A stretch of 64,000 nucleotides of DNA from Rhodopseudomonas_A palustris_F (GTDB taxonomy: Bacteria; Pseudomonadota; Alphaproteobacteria; Rhizobiales; Xanthobacteraceae), in contig NC_007925.1 of NCBI RefSeq assembly GCF_000013745.1, positions 1,116,001-1,180,000 on the forward strand, in the 5' to 3' direction. Shown here in pieces: positions 44,448 to 53,187 of this stretch (its first letter is position 1; the number at the start of each line of letters is the position of its first letter). A program made the translations under genes and the position numbers. The notes under the pieces were generated by a model. The model had not been told where the DNA came from and did no database searches. It worked only from the letters and a program-made list of their open reading frames with translations.

Positions 44448-45662
44448 ATGCTTCAACAACTCTTTACGATCTTTCCCGGCATCGCGACGATGTTCGTGCA
44501 AGAGCCGTCCATCGCCTTCGCCCGCGTCTTTCTGATCGTCGCCGGGTTCTTTCTTGCCTATCTCGGCTTCAAGCGCACGCTCGAGCCGCTGATCATGGTG
44601 CCGATGGGCGTCGCCATGATGTGCGTCAACGCCGGCGTGATGTTCCTCGAGGGCAATCACATCGGGACGCTGATGCTCGATCCGATGATCTCGGATCCGG
44701 TCAAGCTCGTCAATGAAATGCAGATCTACTTCCTGCAACCGGTTTACAACTTCGCCTTCTCGAACTCGCTGGTCGCCTGCATGCTGTTCTTCGGCATCGG
44801 GTCGATGTCGGACATCTCCTTCATTCTGGCCCGTCCTTGGGCGGTGATGACCTGCGCCATCTTCGCCGAAATGGGCACCTTCGTGACGCTGGTGATCGGC
44901 TATTACTGCGGCCTGACGCCGGGTGAAGCGGCGGCGGTGGGTACGATCGGCGGTGCCGATGGCCCGATGGTGCTGTTCGCCTCGCTGATGATGGCCAAGA
45001 ACCTGTTCGTGCCGATCTCGATCATCGCCTACCTCTATCTGTCGCTGACCTACGCCGGCTATCCCTATCTGATGAAGTTCCTGGTGCCGAAGAAGTATCG
45101 CGGCATGGACGTCGAGATGGAATTCCCGGATGTCTCGCAGAAGGCGAAGTTCATCTTCACCATCGTCTCCGCCGCGTTGCTCTGCCTGCTGCTGCCGGTC
45201 GCATCGCCGCTGATCCTGTCGTTCTTCCTCGGCATCGCCATCAAGGAAGCCGAGATCGAGGTCTACCAGGAGCTGCTCGAGAAGACGATCACCTACATGT
45301 CGACGTTGATGCTCGGCCTGGTGCTCGGCGTGCTCTGCGAAGCCTCGACCCTGCTCGACAGCCGCGTGCTGATCTTGCTGGTGCTCGGCATCACCGCGCT
45401 GCTGGTCTCGGGCATCGGCGGTTTGGCCGGCGGCTGGCTGGTCTACTTGATCAGCAAGAAGGCCTTCAACCCGCTGGTCGGCATCGCCGGGATCTCCTGC
45501 GTGCCGACCACCGCGAAGCTCGCCCAGAAGATCGCTGCCGAGGAGAATCCCTACGCGATGATCTTCCCGGTGGCGATGGGTGCCAACATCTGCGGCGTCA
45601 TCGTCTCGGCGATCGCGGTCGGCATCTTCGCCTCGACGATCGGTCTCGTGGCTCCTCACTAA
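44448..45662 (+). CDS. madB: Na+-translocating malonate decarboxylase membrane subunit
   Basis: A 404-residue multispan membrane protein of the OadB/MmdB/GcdB family that decarboxylates carboxybiotin and pumps Na+ outward. Family hallmarks are VGTIGGADGPMVLFASLMMAK with the essential aspartate in GGADGP, SNSLVACMLFFGIGSMSDI, and GIAGISCVPTTAKLAQKIA with the conserved region before the last helices. The start at 44448 follows CAGGGGAGACCAATCAC. This subunit separates the biotin-dependent Na+-coupled Mad enzyme from the soluble biotin-independent Mdc enzyme. Confidence 0.9.
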   Translation: MLQQLFTIFPGIATMFVQEPSIAFARVFLIVAGFFLAYLGFKRTLEPLIMVPMGVAMMCVNAGVMFLEGNHIGTLMLDPMISDPVKLVNEMQIYFLQPVYNFAFSNSLVACMLFFGIGSMSDISFILARPWAVMTCAIFAEMGTFVTLVIGYYCGLTPGEAAAVGTIGGADGPMVLFASLMMAKNLFVPISIIAYLYLSLTYAGYPYLMKFLVPKKYRGMDVEMEFPDVSQKAKFIFTIVSAALLCLLLPVASPLILSFFLGIAIKEAEIEVYQELLEKTITYMSTLMLGLVLGVLCEASTLLDSRVLILLVLGITALLVSGIGGLAGGWLVYLISKKAFNPLVGIAGISCVPTTAKLAQKIAAEENPYAMIFPVAMGANICGVIVSAIAVGIFASTIGLVAPH

Positions 45663-45689
45663 GCGGCTACGGCAAACTGGAGAACAATC

Positions 45690-46553
45690 ATGATCCGCTT
45701 CGATGACATCATTCCTGACGCGACACGCCTCGGCGCTGCCCAGCGGGTCTATGGCATCGGGCGGACCGTTCTTCATGTCGCCGAGATCGACAGCACCAAC
45801 CGCGCGATGATCCTGCTCGGCCAGTCCGGTGCCGAGCACGGCACCGTGCTTGTCGCCGATCATCAGACCCGCGGCCGCGGCAAGGGTTCGCGGGCGTGGT
45901 TTTCGCGGCCAGGCGGCAGTCTGTGCGTCTCTGTCCTGATCCGGACGGGGCGGGGGTTTCAGGACGCCCCTCAACTGGCGCTGCTCGGTGCGGTGGCGCT
46001 GTGGGAAGCCGTCGCCGATCAGACCCGCATTGCGGCCGGCATCAAATGGCCGAACGACCTGCTGGTCGACGGTCGCAAGATCTGCGGCATCCTCGCCGAA
46101 GCGCACAGCGATCCGGCCGGCGATCTCGACTTCGTCGTGCTCGGGTTCGGTCTCAACGTTGCGATCGAGCAGCGCGACTTTCCGGACGAACTACGTGACT
46201 CGGCGATTTCGCTTTCGACGTTGGCCGGAGCCGCCGTGGACCCCACGGGGCTGCTCAACAGCTTCCTCGATTCGCTGAAGGTGTGGCTGCCGCTGTGGGA
46301 AAGCGTCGGGGTGTCGGCGTTTGCCAGCACCTGGACGCGGCATGCGGAACATCTCGGACAGATCGTCCGGATCACCGATGGCGATGAACCGATCACCGCT
46401 CGACTTCTCGGCCTCGCCGACGACGGGGCCCTGCGCATCTTAGACGAGACGGGATCTATCCGCCTCGTTCACTCCGGCGAAATCGCCACGGGCATCTCCG
46501 TTGGCCGGGGGCCCGACCAAATCTCCATGAAACACACGGGTGTACTCTCATGA
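45690..46553 (+). CDS. madK: Biotin-protein ligase, probably MadK
   Basis: A 287-residue biotin-[carboxyl-carrier-protein] ligase that loads biotin onto MadF. The catalytic domain shows DSTNRAMILLGQSGAEHGTVL, the biotinyl-AMP loop QTRGRGKGSRAWFSRPGG, IKWPNDLLVDGRKICGILAE and GFGLNVAIEQRDFP. No N-terminal DNA-binding domain is present, so it is not a BirA-type repressor. A short beta-barrel tail ends the protein. It overlaps madA by four bases. M. rubra madK has the same role; a separate housekeeping ligase is expected elsewhere. Confidence 0.85.
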   Translation: MIRFDDIIPDATRLGAAQRVYGIGRTVLHVAEIDSTNRAMILLGQSGAEHGTVLVADHQTRGRGKGSRAWFSRPGGSLCVSVLIRTGRGFQDAPQLALLGAVALWEAVADQTRIAAGIKWPNDLLVDGRKICGILAEAHSDPAGDLDFVVLGFGLNVAIEQRDFPDELRDSAISLSTLAGAAVDPTGLLNSFLDSLKVWLPLWESVGVSAFASTWTRHAEHLGQIVRITDGDEPITARLLGLADDGALRILDETGSIRLVHSGEIATGISVGRGPDQISMKHTGVLS

Positions 46554-48214
46554 AAACCGAACGGAAGTGGGACAAGCTGGCAACGGATACGCGCCAGCGG
46601 ATGGAGGCCGCGGCCAAATACATTGGTCCTGGCAAGCAGGTGAAGAAGGAGGACACCGTCGCGCTGTTGAAGGCGGTGATTCGTTCCTTCGATCGCGTCA
46701 ACATCGAGGGCAACAACCAGAAGCAGGCGGATTATCTCGCTGATTGTCTGCTGCAGGTCGATCCGAAGGAAATCAACAACCTGCACATGGTGCAGTCCTG
46801 CGTCCCGCTGCCGGTGCATCTCGATATGTTCGAGAAGGGCATTGCCAAAAAGCTTGATTTCGCATTCGGCGGTCCGCAGGCCGCCCGCGTCGCCAAGTTC
46901 ATCAGCGAGGGAAAGATCGAGCTCGGTGCGATCCACACCTACCTCGAATTGTTCGGCCGCTACTTCCTCGATCTGACGCCGCGGGTCTCGCTGATCTGCG
47001 CCTATGAAGCCGATCGCGAAGGCAATCTCTACACCGGCTTCAACACCGAAGACACGCCGGTGATCGTCGAGGCCACCAAGTTCCGCCAGGGCATCGTGAT
47101 CGCCCAGGTCAACAAGATCGTCGACAAGCTGCCGCGCGTCGATATTCCGGCCGGCTGGGTCGATGCCGTCGTCGAAAGCCCGCGGCCGTTCTTCATCGAA
47201 CCGCTATTCACCCGCGATCCCGGGCTGATTACCGACAACCACATCTTGCTGGCGATGCTGGCACTGAAGGGCATCTACGGCGAATACAAGGTCAAGCGCC
47301 TCAACCACGGCATCGGCTTCCTGACCTCGGCCATCGAGCTGATCCTGCCGACCTACGGCGAGGAACTGGGTCTGAAGGGCCAGTGCTGCACCCACATGGT
47401 GTTGAACCCGCATCCGACCATGATCCCGGCGATCGAAGCCGGTTGGGTCGACACCATCCATTGCTTCGGCGGTGAGCTGGGCATGGAAGACTATGTCCGC
47501 GCCCGTTCCGACGTGTTCTTCACCGGCCCCGACGGTTCGCTGCGCTCGAACCGCGCCTTTGCGCAGACCGCCGGTCACTACGCGCTCGACATGTTCATCG
47601 GCGGCACGCTGCAAATCGACAAATTCGGCAACTCCTCGACCGCCACCGCCAACCGCGTCGCCGGCTTCGGCGGCGCGCCGAACATGGGCTGCGACCCCAA
47701 GGGCCGTCGTCACGTCACCGACAGCTGGTTGAAGTGCGGCCAGGAAGTGCCGAACATGCACGACCTGATCGGCGACATGCCGCGCGGCAAGCGGCTCGTG
47801 GTGCAGGGCGTCGAAACCTTCGGCGAGGCCCGCGCGCCGAGCTTCGTCGACAAGCTCGATGCCTGGAAGCTCGCTGAAAACGCCAAGCTCGAGCTGCCGC
47901 CGGTGATGATCTACGGCGACGACGTCACCCACATCGTCACCGAGGACGGCATCGCCTACCTCAACCGCGCGCCGAACATGGAGACCCGGATGGCCGCCAT
48001 TCGCGCCGTCGCCGGCTACACCGAGGTCGGGATCAAGGAAGACCCGGCGGAGACCAAGAAGCTGCGCGAAGCCAAGATCTTCCAGACGCCGGAAGATATC
48101 GGCATCGACCGCTCGCGCGCCAACCGCGACTTGCTGGCCGCGCGCTCGATGCGCGACCTCGTTGACATCTCCGGTGGGCTCTACAACCCGCCGACTCGTT
48201 TCCGCAACTGGTGA
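46550..48214 (+). CDS. madA: Malonate decarboxylase acetyl-ACP:malonate ACP transferase (alpha)
   Basis: A 554-residue CoA-transferase-superfamily subunit that exchanges acetyl for malonyl on the carrier protein MadE. It carries RMEAAAKYIGPGKQVKKED at the N-terminus, MVQSCVPLPVHLDMFEKG, NTEDTPVIVEATKFRQGIV, CCTHMVLNPHPTMIPAIEAG and FGGAPNMGCDPKGRRHVTDSW, all typical of MdcA/MadA. Length agrees with the family. It is coupled to the biotin ligase gene and followed by madE 13 bases later. Confidence 0.92.
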   Translation: MKTERKWDKLATDTRQRMEAAAKYIGPGKQVKKEDTVALLKAVIRSFDRVNIEGNNQKQADYLADCLLQVDPKEINNLHMVQSCVPLPVHLDMFEKGIAKKLDFAFGGPQAARVAKFISEGKIELGAIHTYLELFGRYFLDLTPRVSLICAYEADREGNLYTGFNTEDTPVIVEATKFRQGIVIAQVNKIVDKLPRVDIPAGWVDAVVESPRPFFIEPLFTRDPGLITDNHILLAMLALKGIYGEYKVKRLNHGIGFLTSAIELILPTYGEELGLKGQCCTHMVLNPHPTMIPAIEAGWVDTIHCFGGELGMEDYVRARSDVFFTGPDGSLRSNRAFAQTAGHYALDMFIGGTLQIDKFGNSSTATANRVAGFGGAPNMGCDPKGRRHVTDSWLKCGQEVPNMHDLIGDMPRGKRLVVQGVETFGEARAPSFVDKLDAWKLAENAKLELPPVMIYGDDVTHIVTEDGIAYLNRAPNMETRMAAIRAVAGYTEVGIKEDPAETKKLREAKIFQTPEDIGIDRSRANRDLLAARSMRDLVDISGGLYNPPTRFRNW

Positions 48215-48227
48215 TCAGGGGGAAGAC

Positions 48228-48542
48228 ATGGCTCTTCAAACGATCGAATTCGAAATCGATGGAACGGGTACGCCAAGGCGCGTCACTGCTCCGGTGCACT
48301 ACGGCGTCGTCGGCTCCGGCGACCTCGAAGTTCTGCTCTCGGCGTCCGACAAGGTCGGCAAGCTGAAGGTGCGGGTCGTGACTCCCGTCAAGGGCTTCGA
48401 CGATCTGTGGCGTCGGGTGATCACCCATTTCGCCACCGAGACGGGTCTCACCGACGCGCTGATCGAGATCAACGACAACAACGCCTCGCCTGCCGTGGTC
48501 GCCCTGCGACTGCGCCAGGCGCTTGCCGAACTATCGGCCTGA
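48228..48542 (+). CDS. madE: Malonate decarboxylase acyl-carrier protein
   Basis: A 104-residue carrier (MdcC/MadE, delta). The serine that bears the phosphoribosyl-dephospho-CoA arm is expected in HYGVVGSGDLEVLL, near residue 28. The C-terminal half (DALIEINDNNASPAVVALRL) is conserved in the family. The ATG at 48228 follows AGGGGGAAGAC; the longer frame from 48162 runs inside madA and is not used. Confidence 0.9.
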   Translation: MALQTIEFEIDGTGTPRRVTAPVHYGVVGSGDLEVLLSASDKVGKLKVRVVTPVKGFDDLWRRVITHFATETGLTDALIEINDNNASPAVVALRLRQALAELSA

Positions 48543-48558
48543 GCAACGAGGAATAATC

Positions 48559-49515
48559 ATGCCCAACTGGAATAAAATACAGACAAGCTCTTTTCTGGAG
48601 AGCAACGCTCGTGATCGGGCGATCGGCCTCGTCGACGAAGGCAGCTTCGTCGAGTTGGTCGGCCCGTTCGATCGGTTCTGCAGTCCGCATCTCGTCACGC
48701 TCGGCGAAGCGGTGGAATTCGACGACGGCATCGTCACCGGCGTCGGCAAGATCGGCCAGCGCCCGGTGTTCGTGATTTCGCAGGAAGGCCGCTTCATCGG
48801 CGGTTCGGTCGGCGAAGTCGGCGGCGCCAAGATGGTCGGCACCATCGATCAGGCGATCGAGTTCTATGACAACCTGATCGTCGAATTCCCGAACTTGCCG
48901 GACGCGCAGCGGCCGTTGGTGGCGATCTCGTTCGAGACCGGCGGCGTGCGTCTGCACGAAGCCAACGCCGGCCTGCTGGCGCATGCCGAGGTGATGGACG
49001 CCATCCAGCGCGCCCGCCACAAGGTTCCGGTCGTCGCCCTGATCGGTTCGCGGATCGGCTGCTTCGGCGGCATGGGCTTCGTCGCCGCGGCGACCGACGC
49101 CATCATCATGAGCGAATTCGGCCGGCTCGGCCTGACCGGTCCGGAAGTGATCGAGCAGGAGATGGGCAAGGACGAGTTCGACAGCTCGAACCGCGCGCTG
49201 GTCTATCGCACCACTGGTGGCCGCCACAAATTCGTGATGGGCGACTGCAACTTCCTGGTCGACGACACCGTGGCTTCGTTCCGCGCTCAGCTGACCGAAC
49301 TGACTCTGCTGTCGATCGCCGAATTCGAACCGCTGCGTCGCATCGGCTCGGAGGCGCTCGTCGAGAAGCAGCTGCGCGGTGTCGCGCTCGCGGTGAAGAT
49401 CGCGCCGACCGACGCCCGCGACGTCTGGCGCTATGCCGGCAACAACGATCCGATCGGCCTCGCCGACGGTCCCATCGCGGAGTTCCGCAAGACCGTTCAA
49501 CGCTTGGTTCTGTGA
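48559..49515 (+). CDS. madC: Malonate decarboxylase carboxyltransferase beta subunit
   Basis: A 318-residue subunit of the acyl-CoA-carboxylase carboxyltransferase fold (MdcD/MadC). With MadD it moves the carboxyl group from malonyl-ACP to the biotin on MadF. Conserved parts are SFVELVGPFDRFCSPHL, EGRFIGGSVGEVGGAKMVGTI, SFETGGVRLHEANAGL and SRIGCFGGMGFVAAATDAIIM. ATG 48559 follows GAGGAATAATC. Confidence 0.9.
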   Translation: MPNWNKIQTSSFLESNARDRAIGLVDEGSFVELVGPFDRFCSPHLVTLGEAVEFDDGIVTGVGKIGQRPVFVISQEGRFIGGSVGEVGGAKMVGTIDQAIEFYDNLIVEFPNLPDAQRPLVAISFETGGVRLHEANAGLLAHAEVMDAIQRARHKVPVVALIGSRIGCFGGMGFVAAATDAIIMSEFGRLGLTGPEVIEQEMGKDEFDSSNRALVYRTTGGRHKFVMGDCNFLVDDTVASFRAQLTELTLLSIAEFEPLRRIGSEALVEKQLRGVALAVKIAPTDARDVWRYAGNNDPIGLADGPIAEFRKTVQRLVL

Positions 49516-49528
49516 TTAGGAGACGAAC

Positions 49529-50413
49529 ATGGACACCCTATTAGGAAAAGGCCGGGAGGCGGTCGATCTGATCGTCGATCCGAAGAGCTTCGTGCAGGAC
49601 AAGGTCGGCAAGCTGGCGTTCAGCGATCCGACCTTCGGGCCCGGCGCGGTGGTGGGCGAAGCCAAGCTCGATGGCGCGCTGGTCACGGTGATCGCCTCGG
49701 ACGCGGAAGCCTTCAACGAGAAATTTCCGGTGGTGTATTCCGGCATCATCGGCATGGAGGAGGGCTACAAGATGGCGCAGGCCGTCTACGCCAGCCTCGC
49801 GGCCGATGCCGAGCTGCCGTTGGCGAAGAAGCGGGCGCTCGTGCTGATCGTCGACACTCCCGGCAACGGTCCGGGCAAGGTCGAAGAGATTTTCGGCATG
49901 AACAAGGCGACCGGTGCCTATCAGCTGGCATTGGCGGAAGCCCGGCTTGCCGGACATCCGATCGTCGCCATGGTGGTCGGTCGCGCGATTTCCGGCGCCT
50001 TCCTGTGCCACGGATTGCAGGCCGATCGGATTCTGGCGTTGGACTCCAAGTTCGGCACCATGATCCACGTGATGCCGATCACCTCGGTGTCGCGGATCAT
50101 CAAGAAGGACATCGAAGTGCTCGAGGAATTGGCCAAGAGCAACCCGGTGTTCGCGGCCGGTCCGGCGTTCTTCTATCAGCTCGGCGGTGTCGAGGAGTTG
50201 GTCTCCGAAATTCCGGCGATGCGTCCGGCGATCATCAAGCAGGTCGCCGAAATCCGTAAGGCGAAGGCCGCCGGCCTCAACCTCGTCGGCCCGCGTGGCC
50301 GCGGCAAGCTCGGCCTGGATCGCGGCGGCCGCAAGGTCCGTCCGTTGGTGCAGGAACGGCTGAGCAACGAGTTCGCGGCGGTGCAAGCCAAATTCCGCCC
50401 GCAAGCGAACTAA
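49529..50413 (+). CDS. madD: Malonate decarboxylase carboxyltransferase gamma subunit
   Basis: A 294-residue partner of MadC (MdcE/MadD), also crotonase-fold. Segments are VIASDAEAFNEKFPVVYSG, VLIVDTPGNGPGKVEEIFG, MVVGRAISGAFLCHGLQAD and FGTMIHVMPITSVSRIIKKD. It is preceded by AGGAGACGAAC, 13 bases after madC. Confidence 0.9.
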   Translation: MDTLLGKGREAVDLIVDPKSFVQDKVGKLAFSDPTFGPGAVVGEAKLDGALVTVIASDAEAFNEKFPVVYSGIIGMEEGYKMAQAVYASLAADAELPLAKKRALVLIVDTPGNGPGKVEEIFGMNKATGAYQLALAEARLAGHPIVAMVVGRAISGAFLCHGLQADRILALDSKFGTMIHVMPITSVSRIIKKDIEVLEELAKSNPVFAAGPAFFYQLGGVEELVSEIPAMRPAIIKQVAEIRKAKAAGLNLVGPRGRGKLGLDRGGRKVRPLVQERLSNEFAAVQAKFRPQAN

Positions 50414-50433
50414 CCCGAAGGGGGAGTGGATCG

Positions 50434-51534
50434 ATGTCCGACGCACTTGACCAATACGCAGCTGCGGCCGATGCGTTCAGCACCGCGCCGACGCTTGCCG
50501 AGATGCCCCGCCGCAGCCTTGCGGACAAGGGCATCGCTGGGCCTACGGCGGCGCATGTGATCGAAGAGATCCACACCCCCTTCAACCTCGCTTACGTCAC
50601 CTTCACCACCGGATCGTCGGCGTTTCAGAACATCGTCGGCGTCGCCCACACCGAAATCGAAGCGCGGTGCGAGGCGACCCGGCGGGTGATGGCGGCGGTC
50701 GGGGCGAAACCGGGCGACCGGATGTTCGTCACTTATCCGCCGCTGGTCAACGTGTTCTCCAAAGAGGCGCTCGATCGCTGCGGCATCGAATGGTTCTTCC
50801 TCGAGCGTTCCAGCCGCGCCGCCTTCATCTCGGCGTTCTGCCGGCAGCGGCCGGACATCGTGCTCGGCGAATCCTCGTTCATTCGCGCCAGCCTGGCGGA
50901 AGCCAAGCAGCTCGGCCTCACGGCGGATCTTCCGGCGTCCTGCAAAATCGTCGTGGCTGGCACGCCGCTTGATCTCGATCTGCTGACCGAGGTCGCGGCG
51001 CAGGGGTACCGGGTCCACGACCTCTACGGTTGCCAGGAGTTCGGCTGGCTGACGCTGGACGGCAAGCCGATGCGGGACGATCTCACGCTGGTGCCGTCAC
51101 CCGCCGGCGACGGTTTCCGCGAATTGGTGGTCGGCGGGCTGCCGATGGGCGACAGCTTCCCGGTGTCGGAGACCGGTCACGTCTGCGATCCCGCGGGCAA
51201 GATCATCACCTATCGCCGCCGCCGCACCTATCCGGAATACGAAGTAATCATCACCAAGACGCCAGCGTCTTCGCACGAGACGCTGGATCGCGCGGCCCGC
51301 ACCATTCTGCGCATCAAGAGCCGGGTGGTGAAGATCGCGTCCGATCTGCAGACCTCGTGCGAAGCCACCGAACTGCGCCTGGTCCCCGGTCTCGGCAGCG
51401 CCGAGGCCATCGACCCCGCAGAACTACACATCACCGGGCCGGTGGCGACACAGGCCCTCGACGATCTGGTCCGCGCTCAGGTGGAAGTCCAGTCGACCTC
51501 CAAGACCGATCCGGCCTGGCATAAGAAACGCTGA
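50434..51534 (+). CDS. madH: Acetate:deacetyl-ACP ligase (activation of malonate decarboxylase)
   Basis: A 366-residue adenylate-forming enzyme, shorter than usual acyl-CoA ligases, that would attach acetate to the thiol of the MadE prosthetic group and so activate the enzyme. Recognisable parts are YVTFTTGSSAFQNIVGVAHTE (the phosphate-loop region), YGCQEFGWLTLDGKP (the glutamate motif), SETGHVCDPAGKIITYRRR and VVKIASDLQTSCEATELRL. The place between madD and madG agrees with the madECDH order of Malonomonas rubra. The biochemical role is from that system. Confidence 0.8.
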   Translation: MSDALDQYAAAADAFSTAPTLAEMPRRSLADKGIAGPTAAHVIEEIHTPFNLAYVTFTTGSSAFQNIVGVAHTEIEARCEATRRVMAAVGAKPGDRMFVTYPPLVNVFSKEALDRCGIEWFFLERSSRAAFISAFCRQRPDIVLGESSFIRASLAEAKQLGLTADLPASCKIVVAGTPLDLDLLTEVAAQGYRVHDLYGCQEFGWLTLDGKPMRDDLTLVPSPAGDGFRELVVGGLPMGDSFPVSETGHVCDPAGKIITYRRRRTYPEYEVIITKTPASSHETLDRAARTILRIKSRVVKIASDLQTSCEATELRLVPGLGSAEAIDPAELHITGPVATQALDDLVRAQVEVQSTSKTDPAWHKKR

Positions 51535-51544
51535 GAGAGAATTA

Positions 51545-51566
51545 CCCGGCGATAGGTATCGCCGGG
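51545..51566. other. Hairpin between madH and madG
   Basis: CCCGGCGATA-GG-TATCGCCGGG is a perfect ten-base-pair stem with a two-base gap, just after the madH stop. No T run follows. It may protect or process the operon mRNA. Confidence 0.5.
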
Positions 51567-51624
51567 GTCATGAGATGGCGCGATCGACCTCCCTGCGGAG
51601 GGATCGCGGCGGGAGTTAGAAGCG

Positions 51625-52359
51625 ATGCTCGGGCTACGACACACCATGGTGGAATTCTCGGTCGAGGAACGTTTGCGTTCCGCCGAGACCGTGTGTGGCG
51701 GATTGCTCGCCCCGTTCCGCCAACCGGCGCTGCAAGAGCAGGTGCGCCGTGCCTTCGCGGCCGATGCCATTCCGGGCATCGTCTGCGGGCCGAAGGCGGC
51801 GTTGCCGCCGAACTACGTGCAGCTCGGCGTGTCGTTTCCGTTCCGCGCCGAGGATTCGCGGGTGCGGGCGCTGTTCGCGCTGCCGCCGGAGCGGATCGGC
51901 AAGACCCACTCGCCGTATGACGTGATGCGGCAGCTGCGCGACGATGCTTTCGAAGCCGCCGACGCGCTGAAGGCGTTGCGCGCGCTGTGCAGCGCGCACG
52001 GCGTCGAGGTCGGCCTGTTCGGCTCCGCGGCGCTGCAGGTGCTGACCGGGCTGCCTTATCTCGAACCGATCTCCGATGTCGACGCGGTGGTGCGTCCGAC
52101 CAGTTACGCCAGGCTCGGCCGGGTTCACGCCGGCCTGGCCGACTTGCGGCTGCAGTATCAGCGCAAGTTCGACGTCGAAGTGACGCTGCCGAGCGGTCTC
52201 GGCATCAAGCTTAGTGAACTGATGTCGTCGACATCCACGGTTCTTGGCCGCGGCATCGACGGCGTTCGTCTCCTAGACAGGTCCGCGGTCGTTCACGCCC
52301 TGGATCAATCCGTATGCTCGTCCGTGTCGGACGGGTTCACAGCAAGCGAGGAAAGTTAA
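51625..52359 (+). CDS. mdcG: Malonate decarboxylase holo-ACP synthase
   Basis: A 244-residue nucleotidyltransferase (MdcG, also called MadG) that moves the phosphoribosyl-dephospho-CoA group made by MdcB onto MadE. Catalytic nucleotidyltransferase motif GLFGSAALQVLTGLPYLEPISDVDAVV supplies the GSA and the paired aspartates. The N-terminal domain ends with ERIGKTHSPYDVMRQL. ATG 51625 is used; ATG 51646 is an alternative. The madF start follows one base after its stop. Confidence 0.85.
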   Translation: MLGLRHTMVEFSVEERLRSAETVCGGLLAPFRQPALQEQVRRAFAADAIPGIVCGPKAALPPNYVQLGVSFPFRAEDSRVRALFALPPERIGKTHSPYDVMRQLRDDAFEAADALKALRALCSAHGVEVGLFGSAALQVLTGLPYLEPISDVDAVVRPTSYARLGRVHAGLADLRLQYQRKFDVEVTLPSGLGIKLSELMSSTSTVLGRGIDGVRLLDRSAVVHALDQSVCSSVSDGFTASEES

Positions 52360-52360
52360 G

Positions 52361-52570
52361 ATGGATCTCAAAGCAAAAATGCCGAGCAAAGTTGACTCGA
52401 TCAGCGTCGCGGTCGGCGACGTGATCAAGGCGGGCACCCCGGTCGCCGTCCTGGAAGCGATGAAGATGAAGAGCCCGCTGGTCTGCCCGATCGACGGCAC
52501 AGTGAAGTCGATTGCGGTTGCGGTCGGTGACCGGGTCAAGCCCGGCGCCCTGATCGCGGTCGTCGAATAA
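52361..52570 (+). CDS. madF: Biotin carrier protein of malonate decarboxylase
   Basis: A 69-residue biotinyl domain with the EAMKM motif (VLEAMKMKSPL, target lysine near residue 33) and the second half TVKSIAVAVGDRVKPGALIAVVE. It has no N-terminal Pro/Ala-rich arm, being only the bare domain. It carries CO2 from MadC/MadD to MadB. It is the shortest required part of the Mad complex. Confidence 0.92.
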   Translation: MDLKAKMPSKVDSISVAVGDVIKAGTPVAVLEAMKMKSPLVCPIDGTVKSIAVAVGDRVKPGALIAVVE

Positions 52571-52575
52571 GCGAA

Positions 52576-52622
52576 TTGCCCGGGGCTCCGGTTTACTCAG
52601 GCGTTAGCCGAACCTTGGGCAA
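52576..52622. other. Inverted repeat after madF
   Basis: TTGCCC and GGGCAA, with an inner GGTT/AACC pair, flank a 35-base loop just after madF. It is the only structure in the 171-base gap before madL and could be an attenuator or processing site. Support is weak. Confidence 0.3.
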
Positions 52623-52741
52623 CTGAATTGCTGAACCCTATCCGACATGCACGAGATGGCTCGTGCGTGAACGCTGGAACCTAACCTGAGATAGCGTCCG
52701 ACGGATTGGTAATCGGCTGCGCTCAGCGGGGAGTAATTAGA

Positions 52742-53173
52742 ATGGTCATCTATGGTGTGATGGTCCTCGGACTGTGCATGTTCATCGGCACGTCGATCGG
52801 CCTCGGCCTCGGCATTGCGTTGGGCATCCCCGGGGATATTGGCGGCGTCGGCTTCGCCATGCTGTTGCTGGTGTTTGTGACGCCTTGGCTGAAAAGTAAG
52901 GGGTGGCTTCCGAAGCCCTCGCAAGACGGCATCATGTTCTGGAATGCGATGTACATCCCGGTCGTGATCGCGATGGCGGCGACGCAGAACGTCGCTTCGG
53001 CGATGTCCGGCGGCGCGATTGCTATCATCGCCGGCCTGCTGTCGGTCATCATCTGCTTCGTCCTGATCCGTCCGCTCTCGATTCTGGCGGGTTCGCGGAC
53101 TTCGACATTCGGGGATGATGAAGACGCCGCGACGCTTGCGCCGACCTCCGCATCCAAGCCCATCAAAGCCTGA
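52742..53173 (+). CDS. madL: Malonate transporter subunit MadL
   Basis: A 143-residue membrane protein with four or so hydrophobic segments: MVIYGVMVLGLCMFIGTSIGLGLG, GVGFAMLLLVFVTPWL, YIPVVIAMAATQNVASAMSGG and AGLLSVIICFVLIRPLS. It is the smaller partner of the MadLM malonate:Na+ symporter. ATG 52742 is preferred over a GTG at 52706. Confidence 0.88.
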   Translation: MVIYGVMVLGLCMFIGTSIGLGLGIALGIPGDIGGVGFAMLLLVFVTPWLKSKGWLPKPSQDGIMFWNAMYIPVVIAMAATQNVASAMSGGAIAIIAGLLSVIICFVLIRPLSILAGSRTSTFGDDEDAATLAPTSASKPIKA

Positions 53174-53187
53174 TCAGGGAGAGTGAC

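Noticed and set aside
44382..46106. 574-residue minus-strand ORF opposite madB and madK
   Set aside because: His/Asp/Arg-rich shadow of two well-supported genes.
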